Source of the DNA: a virus
Virus record (IMG/VR): IMGVR_UViG_3300034682_000435
Span: 1-38,831 of that record
Length of the DNA stretch: 38,831 nt
Direction: 5' to 3' (one strand)
The notes beneath the pieces were generated by a model. That model was not told where the DNA came from. It ran no database searches and was given only the letters and a program-made list of their open reading frames with translations. The translations under genes and the position numbers were made by a program. How positions within the stretch are numbered: position 1 is the stretch's first letter; the number at the start of each line of letters is the position of its first letter. Shown here one piece after another: positions 33,938-38,831 of this stretch.

Positions 33938-34079
33938 TTGTACACGTCAAGTAGTTAGGGACTATGTTAAAGAGGCTCAGCACCTTTTCAACTAAAGTCC
34001 ACGACTCGTTGATAAAGGCCAAAACTACCGTGGTAGTTCCGAGCACTTTAACTAAGCCGATTTTATGTTGTTTAGTCAT
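33915..34079 (-). CDS. 54-aa hydrophobic small protein overlapping the RT start
   Basis: ATG at 34079, stop TAA at 33915-33917. The sequence starts MTKQHKIGLVKVLG, then TTTVVLAFINESWTLVEKVL, and ends TNMAT. Residues about 7-24 form a likely membrane helix and 30-45 a second amphipathic or hydrophobic helix. A GAGAG ribosome site lies about 9 bases upstream. It overlaps the RT start, so the two are probably co-translated. It could be a membrane-acting effector, or the coding appearance may be chance within a longer non-coding RNA. Confidence 0.55.
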   Translation of the reverse strand: MTKQHKIGLVKVLGTTTVVLAFINESWTLVEKVLSLFNIVPNYLTCTNETNMAT

Positions 34080-34322
34080 AAATCGTTCTCTCTATACAAT
34101 CCTGACGATTCTTAGCGCAAGCGCATAGCCCAAACTAAAAACGCGACGCCCCCTTAAGAAGCGTTAAGAAACCTTCAGCAACCCTCCGCGACGAGCGGCA
34201 GCTTAAAGCAGCTTGCAGCGTCGAGCGGCGACCATCGGCAAGTCGAATAACGACGAGTACAGAGAGGCCGGATATCCCGGCTAACGTCAGGAAAAGATAG
34301 ATTACACGGAGCATCAGATGCT
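34080..34322 (-). ncRNA. candidate structured non-coding RNA upstream of the RT
   Basis: A GC-rich island without an ORF between AT-rich flanks, directly upstream of the RT operon and on the same strand as read. Hairpins: AGCAT-CAG-ATGCT (34310-34322), GCCGG-GATAT-CCGGC (about 34267-34281) and GCGC-TT-GCGC (about 34115-34125). Repeated words occur, such as CGACGAGCGGC and CGTCGAGCGGC (34189-34230) and two TTAAGAA (34154-34170). Retrons and several DRT systems keep a template RNA in this place. The ends and the promoter are not determined. Confidence 0.5.
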
Positions 34323-34936
34323 TGAAACCACTTTAAGCTAATAGCAACTAAAAATCACGGAGATGTCTACTTTTCGATTTTTACAGTACCTCATCTTGGC
34401 TTTTTTGCTTGAAAACCACGCCAGCCCTGCCTTCACGTTTCCTGACTCTCCGACTATTTTTGTGTATTTTGTTCTTCCGGACTCACATGAAACACAAAAT
34501 ATCTTTGTTTATCTGTTAGTTATATTTTTCATTAGATCCTCCGCAGATCCTTTTCACTGAAAAAAACTGAAATTCTTTTCACGCTTTTCAGTTTGTACCT
34601 GACTGCAACGTCCTAGCAGTGGCGAGGGCTAACGGGGTCGTTTGTAAAAAATCCCGACTGAAAAAACTTTGCGATCCGAAAACCGCAGGCGGGTGCGGTG
34701 TAGTGCGATTTTTGTCTGCGGAAGATTTTTTTTGCCGCGCTGTGACGCGCCAGCGCCCCGCTGTGCGCACGATCTGTTTTAAGGGTGGCTCTGAGTGTCT
34801 GAAAAGGCTGAACGCGCCATAGCGCCGCTTGTTGCGCGTGGCGATATCCCTTTAAGGGGATAAGAAGAAAGATATCCCCTTCAGGGGGTAGGAGGCATAA
34901 AAAAACCCGCTTTCGCGGGTTATGTTCTGGACTGAT
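34323..34936. other. stretch without recognised gene between RT module and prophage remnant
   Basis: No convincing gene. A 65-codon plus-strand frame at 34363-34560 is hydrophobic but has no usable ribosome site. The right part (34560-34900) is GC-richer, with T-runs. Two look-alike hairpins, GATATCCC-TTTAA-GGGGATA (about 34841-34862) and ATATCCCC-TTCA-GGGGG (about 34871-34888), stand 30 bp apart, and a terminator follows. Confidence 0.5.
34895..34921 (-). terminator. terminator of the spike-remnant transcript
   Basis: Stem AACCCGC (34904-34910) / GCGGGTT (34915-34921), 4-base loop; on the minus strand followed by T6. It is 16 bases below the stop at 34937. Confidence 0.9.
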
Positions 34937-35772
34937 TTACTTGCCAATCACCGGGGAGTATTTGCCGCTCAGCGTGTCCGCTTTCGCTCCGGCGTTCCGG
35001 ATTGCTCCCGCATTGGTCGGCGTGCCCGTATTGCTGTGCGTGTGGCTTGCCGTTTGCTCTGCCAGTTCTTTCACCACGTCGAGCGTGTCGAGCATCAGCT
35101 GTGCCACGTTGATAGTGCCAGAGCCAATCCACACAACCGGGGCAATAATCTGCTGTTGTACTGCCGCCACGCTTTTACGTATCTGGCCAATTTTCTCGAT
35201 CAGGTCTTTACCCGTTGTGACTGTCTGGCTCCTGGCTATGTCTGTTTCATCATTGCCGCCGATACTCGCCACGCGGTTTTTTACTGCCTGGCTATAATCA
35301 CCCGTGCATACCTGCTGAATGGCTCCGGTCAGTAGTGTGGACGTGCCCAGCACGGTAATTTTATCCGTAGCCTTACCGTGGTTTCGCGGCTGACCAGCTC
35401 CCGCTGTTCCGAAGCGGCCTTAACAACCCGCGCCATTGAGGTTTCACTGATCGTCTGGTCTGTCGGCCTCACCCAGTCACCCGCCAGGGTGACGCGCTGA
35501 GACACTTCCGCACGCTGCTGCTGCAGCTGCTCGCCAGGCTGGATATCCGGTAAGTTGGTTCCCTCCGGTACGGTCTGCCGCACAAAGGGTTTACCCGGCC
35601 TTCCGCCAGTAAAAGCAATTTCAACCAGCGTCCCTTCAGGTGGAAACTGGTACATCCCGGAATCGTTACCCGCCATAGGAACCGGCAGAGGCATAGCTGA
35701 GTAAGCAGGCGTGTCTTTATCCGGGTTCCAGACTGCCACGCCGCCAGTCAGCGGTAGACCAGCCCAAGACAA
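34937..35772 (-). pseudogene. baseplate spike-like protein, truncated at 5' end and frameshifted
   Basis: The upstream part (35772 to about 35375) has an OB-fold-like stretch FPPEGTLVEIAFTGGRPGKPFVRQTVPEG as in gp5/gpV spikes. The downstream part (to 34937) contains ASHTHSNTG, an H-x-H tip motif like that of gpV. The two lie in different frames. Adding one base near GTAAGG (35371-35376) restores V-K-A-T-D-K-I-T-V-L-G across the join, so a 1-base deletion broke the gene. The 5' end is missing: it begins at a deletion junction near 35760. Family assignment is from these motifs. Confidence 0.75.
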
Positions 35773-35812
35773 ACACCAGCGAAACCAATACCAGCCACAG
35801 GCCGTTTGTCAT
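35717..35812 (-). pseudogene. start of a spanin-like gene cut at a deletion junction
   Basis: 31 codons beginning MTNGLWLVLVSLVFVLGW, a membrane anchor like that of Rz-type spanins. The frame then runs out of frame into the spike gene and stops at 35717. Its ATG overlaps the stop of the M15 peptidase (TGATG), the usual endolysin-Rz coupling. From about 35760 the DNA belongs to the spike gene. Confidence 0.6.
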
Positions 35813-36132
35813 CAGCGCATCCCGTTATGTTCCAGGCTGAAGTGATTACCAGCCGGACGGGATTTGAAACGCCCGCCCCACGTTCCGCCCAGCGATTCCC
35901 AGTATTCACCCAGCGGCAGATAATCAGCCGTGTCCGTTTTGTACTGGCCATTCACGTACAGGTTAAAATCCACGGCCAGACGCTGTGTGTGCAGACTGTT
36001 GGTGATACCGCTGCCTTTTTTAGCGTTCAGCGCCGCCTGTTCCGGCGTACGGTACGCCTCGCCAAAAGTCAGGCGATAGCCATGCTCTTCAGCCCAGTGG
36101 ATCAGAATGGCCACCATCACGGTAACCCTCAC
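35812..36132 (-). pseudogene. M15-type peptidoglycan peptidase (endolysin), N-terminus missing
   Basis: 106 codons. GYRLTFGEAYRTPEQA, GSGITNSLHTQRLAVDFNLYVNG and RPAGNHFSLEHNG hold the M15/VanY-like metal and catalytic residues (H in SLHTQR, D in AVDF, H in NHFSLEH). The frame begins VTVMVA at a GTG within the end of cII, so about 8-10 N-terminal residues are missing. The catalytic core is otherwise complete; a short active form from GTG 36132 cannot be ruled out. Confidence 0.72.
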
Positions 36133-36632
36133 ATCATGCTACTGGCGCTGTTAGTCACGATATCGACGGCAGCAGCAAGAACCGGCGCAGACTGGAGGCG
36201 GCTTTCAACGGTGTAAGCCAGAACGGAAAGGGAACGGATGGCATCACGGGCACGATCAAGAATTTGTGTGCAGCGTGCGGCGGTCATGTGCTCAGTTGAA
36301 ACGGCTTCCCCAGCGATTGCCCTCACATTGGCGGCGGCACTTAACGCGCAAAACTGCATGTTGGCTTCAATGGCGTTATTGACAGGAACGGACGGGAGGC
36401 TGTTAATCTGCCCCAGCATTCTATCCAATAGCCGCGAATCTTCGGTGTAATCGGTGATAGCCAAAAGCTCATCGCAGGTCAGGCGGTGCGGTTGAACCGG
36501 ATTTAACTTATTGCGGAGGATCTGCGGACGCATACCAACGGCAGCAGCTACATCTTCCAGATTGTGCGCTAGCGCAAACGCTCAGCAAGCAGCATCAAAA
36601 TGAGCATGTTTAGAAGTCTGATAATCAAACAT
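36129..36632 (-). pseudogene. CII-type regulator with a nonsense codon at position 17
   Basis: Starting at ATG 36632 the frame reads MFDYQTSKHAHFDAAC, then TGA (36582-36584), then AFALAHNLEDVAAAVGMRPQILRNKL... The homologue at 29394-29903 has ...EACRAFALRHN here, so an Arg codon (CGA to TGA) was lost. A restart at the internal ATG 36533 would lack the first helix. The C-terminus abuts the truncated endolysin, marking a large deletion. Confidence 0.85.
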
Positions 36633-36662
36633 TGTTAGCTCCTCCCTAATCCGTAGGATGAA

Positions 36663-36884
36663 TTACGCGTTAAGCGAAACATCGCATTCGCTTAACGCCA
36701 TTACGGTTAAGGTGACCATGTTCACTTCAACCAGCCCTTTTTTCTGTGCACCTTTAGGCTTGATAGGGAGTTTTCCGTAGGAAATCAAATTCTCAGCAGT
36801 ACTTCGCGACATGCCAGTACGGCGGCAATATGCATCAAGTGGAATGTATGGATCGGGGATCACGATTGTAATGTTGGGACGCAT
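36663..36884 (-). CDS. Cox/Apl-type protein of prophage 2
   Basis: 73 aa from ATG 36884 (MRPNITIVIPDPYIPLDAYCRRTGMSRSTAENLISYGKLP), with AGGAG upstream; the longer frame to 36986 crosses the control region. It shares the winged-helix DAYCRRTG...LPI core with the protein at 29938 but differs elsewhere, so its operator is probably different. Confidence 0.85.
   Translation of the reverse strand: MRPNITIVIPDPYIPLDAYCRRTGMSRSTAENLISYGKLPIKPKGAQKKGLVEVNMVTLTVMALSECDVSLNA
36667..36698. promoter_or_regulatory. 12-bp perfect inverted repeat within the end of cox
   Basis: GCGTTAAGCGAA (36667-36678) and TTCGCTTAACGC (36687-36698), 8-base spacer. There is no T-run, so it is not a classic terminator. 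The half-site TTAAGCGA also occurs in the switch dyad at 36971-36983, about 300 bp away. Possible distal CI operator. Confidence 0.5.
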
Positions 36885-36903
36885 AATGCAAACTCCTCTT
36901 GCT

Positions 36904-37012
36904 GTGGATACGCCAATATCCACTGTTATTAACCTATACTCGTAAAAAGCTACAACAAGGAGAGTCCAGATCGCATTAAGCGACAAATAAATCGATTTAT
37001 CGCATTTTGCGA
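36904..37012. promoter_or_regulatory. lysis-lysogeny switch region of prophage 2
   Basis: Between cox and cI are two dyads of one type, TCGC-ATTAA-GCGA (36971-36983) and TCGC-ATTTT-GCGA (37000-37012), 29 bp apart or close to three helical turns. There is also GTGGATA...TATCCAC (36904-36923). The two TCGC dyads are probable CI operators. The repeats differ from those of prophage 1. Promoters could not be assigned with confidence. Confidence 0.6.
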
Positions 37013-37027
37013 AAACCTGACTAAATT

Positions 37028-37609
37028 ATGGGCAAATTCTCTTACGGACAAATCAGCCACAGCAATGAAGTACTCGACAGAGTGATTAATGCTTATGGCT
37101 TTACGTCTAAGCTGATGCTTGCCGATCACTTTGGAATGGCATCGAGTAGCCTGGCTGGACGCTACAAACGAGGCGGCTTTCCCGCTGACATGGTAGTTAG
37201 GTGTGTAGCTGAAACTGGCGCATCGTTAGAATGGCTTGCTACTGGTCAAGACAGGAAATTTGACGACGAAGAACTCGACATTATAAAAATGCCTCGTCGA
37301 AAAATCGTTGATGGCCTTCTTTACGATGCTGGCAGGTACATGTTGGATAAGGTCTCATTCCTCCCGGGAGTCCCTTTACCTAAGTCCCCAATCTGCGTCC
37401 AGGAAGGTAATAGCCAATTTATCGTGGATACCTTATTTACTGAGGTTTATGACGATCAGTGGTTGGTTGAAATTGAAGGTAAAATAAGCATTTGCACACT
37501 TACCCGCATCCCAATTAAGAAAGTCAGAGTAAGTGGCGTCGGCATGGCCTTTGATTGTGCAATAGAAGATATAAAAATTCTTTGTAGGGTTGTATTAACA
37601 ATAAGATAA
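37028..37609 (+). CDS. CI-type repressor of prophage 2
   Basis: 193 aa. The helix-turn-helix is near residues 27-50 (KLMLADHFGMASSSLAGRYKRGGFP), then VVRCVAETGASLEWLATGQ and a C-terminal domain DDQWLVEIEGKISICTLTRIPI. Same family as the repressor at 30276 but clearly diverged. Intact, so the remnant may still confer immunity. No strong Shine-Dalgarno. Confidence 0.9.
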   Translation: MGKFSYGQISHSNEVLDRVINAYGFTSKLMLADHFGMASSSLAGRYKRGGFPADMVVRCVAETGASLEWLATGQDRKFDDEELDIIKMPRRKIVDGLLYDAGRYMLDKVSFLPGVPLPKSPICVQEGNSQFIVDTLFTEVYDDQWLVEIEGKISICTLTRIPIKKVRVSGVGMAFDCAIEDIKILCRVVLTIR

Positions 37610-37625
37610 GCATAAGGATTTGAAG

Positions 37626-38192
37626 ATGATTGACTACAAAACAGCATCAAAAGACCAACTCAAAGCGGAGATGAAACGCTTAGCTGGCGTTGTATCTGAC
37701 ACGCCCTTTGGTACAAAAAAAGAATTCTTTCACCTCCCTGAAATTTTGAACTCGGGCGAACGTCCGGTGGCCATTGCCAGTGGCATGATGGACGGCAACA
37801 CCTGGCTCATCACACTGACAAATAAACGCGTAATTTTCCTTGATAAGGGCATGATTTTTGGTGTTAAGCAGGTTGACATCAACCTCAACAACATTGTGAG
37901 CGTAGGCGGCAAGACGGGGCTTATGTTTGGTGAAATTATGATTTCTACTAGCGGCCAAAACTACACAATCAAAAATGTCATGAAAGGCTCAGTTATACCC
38001 TTCACAAATTTAGTGAACGAAACAAAAAACTCTCTGAATGCTCCTGCCTCGCAACAACAAGAACCGACCAAAGACACTCAATCATTCGATGATCAAATGG
38101 CGAAAATTGAACGTCTTGCAAAAATGAAAGAAGAAGGGATTCTTACAGAAGAAGAATTCCAGCAGCAGAAAAAATTCATTTTGAATGGTTAA
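37626..38192 (+). CDS. PH-like plus SHOCT domain protein, accessory cargo
   Basis: 188 aa from ATG 37626 (MIDYKTASKDQLKAEMKRL), with AAGGA 7 bases upstream; a TTG two codons earlier is less likely. Residues about 35-130 look like a bacterial PH (YokE-like) domain (ERPVAIASGMMDGNTWLITLTNKRVIFLDKGMIFGVKQVDINLNNI). Residues about 155-187 are a SHOCT motif (IERLAKMKEEGILTEEEFQQQKKFIL). Function unknown. It lies between cI and int, where prophage 1 has the BRCT gene. Confidence 0.85.
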   Translation: MIDYKTASKDQLKAEMKRLAGVVSDTPFGTKKEFFHLPEILNSGERPVAIASGMMDGNTWLITLTNKRVIFLDKGMIFGVKQVDINLNNIVSVGGKTGLMFGEIMISTSGQNYTIKNVMKGSVIPFTNLVNETKNSLNAPASQQQEPTKDTQSFDDQMAKIERLAKMKEEGILTEEEFQQQKKFILNG

Positions 38193-38195
38193 TTT

Positions 38196-38831
38196 ATGTC
38201 TGTAAGAAAGTTAGCTTACGGCCAACGGGTTGCTGATTTTTACACTGTAGACAGAACTGATGGTAAAGACGGCAAGCGGGTTCGTAGGAAGTTTGTCACT
38301 AAAGGCGAAGCGCTGGCGTTTGAAAATTACACACTGCAAAAATTTGAGGACACGCCCTGGTTAGGCCAGGGCAAAGACAAACGTCGTCTTTCGGATATAG
38401 TCCATCTATGGTTTGAGCGCCATGGAATAACTTTGCGTGACGGCGAGAAACGTAAAAGCAACATGCTCTGGGCAGATCTGTGCATAGGGTCGCCCCCGGC
38501 TACTGAATTCTTAGCCCAGCTTTTCACCGCGTACCGGGCAAAAAGGCTCGATGGCCATTTTGCCCGTACTAAGCGCGTTACTCAGGTTTCGCCTCGCACC
38601 ATGAACTTAGAGCACGCGTATTTCCTCGCTGTGTTCAATGAATTGAAACGACTTGGCGAATGGGAAGCGCCAAACCCGCTAGATAACATTCGACAGTTCA
38701 GAACAGAAGAAAGTGAGATGGTCTTTCTTACTGGAGAGCAGATTGACAGTCTCTTAGAAGAAAGCCACCACAGCTCTGCTAAAGATTTGGAGATGATTGT
38801 CAGAATTTGCCTGGCTACTAGTGCTCGCTGA
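38196..38831 (+). pseudogene. tyrosine integrase of prophage 2, stops before the catalytic domain
   Basis: 211 codons aligned end to end with residues 1-207 of the integrase at 31811 (DGKRVRRKFVTKGEALAFE, PRTMNLEHAYFLAVFNELKRL). It ends ICLATSAR-TGA where the other has ICLATGARWGEAESL, so a TGG-to-TGA change at the Trp just after the first catalytic Arg is the simplest reading. The stop is the last codon of the window. The H-x-x-R, H and Tyr boxes are absent from what can be seen. Confidence 0.8.

Noticed and set aside
33176-34322. Classification of the RT as a retron
   Set aside because: No VTG motif was found and no clear a1/a2 inverted repeats bracket the upstream RNA. Left as an unassigned defence-type RT.
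34363-34560. 65-codon hydrophobic plus-strand frame upstream of the RT module
   Set aside because: GGAG touches the ATG with no spacing, and the frame lies where the RT module's promoter should be. Hydrophobicity alone is weak evidence.
1-38831. CRISPR arrays, insertion sequences and rRNA
   Set aside because: No regularly spaced repeats of CRISPR size, no transposase-like protein and no rRNA sequence seen.

Overview
The window is from the chromosome of a Gram-negative enteric bacterium (Enterobacterales). It opens at codon 2 of rpoD (housekeeping sigma-70), followed by the DNA glycosylase gene mug on the other strand and the tRNA-Ile2 gene ileX (anticodon CAU). The RpoD protein is near-identical, from memory, to the E. 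coli/Klebsiella/Enterobacter protein. The rpoD-mug spacer carries GC-rich palindromic repeats of the kind seen in Enterobacter/Klebsiella genomes. I cannot fix the genus from the sequence alone.

Positions about 3030-32987 hold a complete P2-family prophage of the phage 186 subtype, inserted in ileX. A 51-bp perfect direct repeat (3030-3080 and 32937-32987) marks attL and attR, and attL leaves the tRNA intact. The order from attL is canonical: ogr (late activator); tail genes D, U, T, E/E' (with a T6G -1 frameshift site), FII and FI; tail-fibre assembly and fibre genes G and H; baseplate genes I, J, W and V; tail-completion genes S and R; lysis genes lysC, lysB, a SAR endolysin and a holin; X; then L, M, N and O for head completion, small terminase, capsid and scaffold/protease. 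P (terminase) and Q (portal) are divergent. A cos region comes next, then a LexA-controlled two-gene SOS operon with a DinI-like protein. The early leftward operon follows: replication endonuclease A, Dam methylase, a TraR-like zinc finger, DUF2732, DUF5347, Fil, CII and the Cox/Apl-type excisionase. The lysogeny operon on the plus strand is cI, an accessory TerB-like/BRCT gene, and int. Ogr-type sites (TGT-N12-ACA) are visible ahead of FI, V and O/P.

Directly after attR a second, degraded prophage of the same family begins (33000 to the window end), apparently in tandem at the same tRNA site. It has its own integrase arm-type repeats (33051-33070). An unusual module follows: a 253-aa reverse transcriptase on the minus strand, preceded by an overlapping 54-aa hydrophobic ORF and a GC-rich, hairpin-rich non-coding stretch. 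The rest is a remnant shortened by at least two internal deletions: a broken spike-like gene, the start of a spanin-like gene fused at a deletion junction, an N-terminally truncated M15-type endolysin, a cII with a nonsense codon, an intact cox-like gene, an intact cI-type repressor, a PH/SHOCT-domain gene and an integrase that stops before its catalytic box.

In both prophages the slot between cI and int carries unrelated cargo, and the two repressors have different operator-like repeats. The strongest candidates for an undescribed system are the RT module at 33176-34322 and the TerB-like/BRCT gene at 30902-31801.
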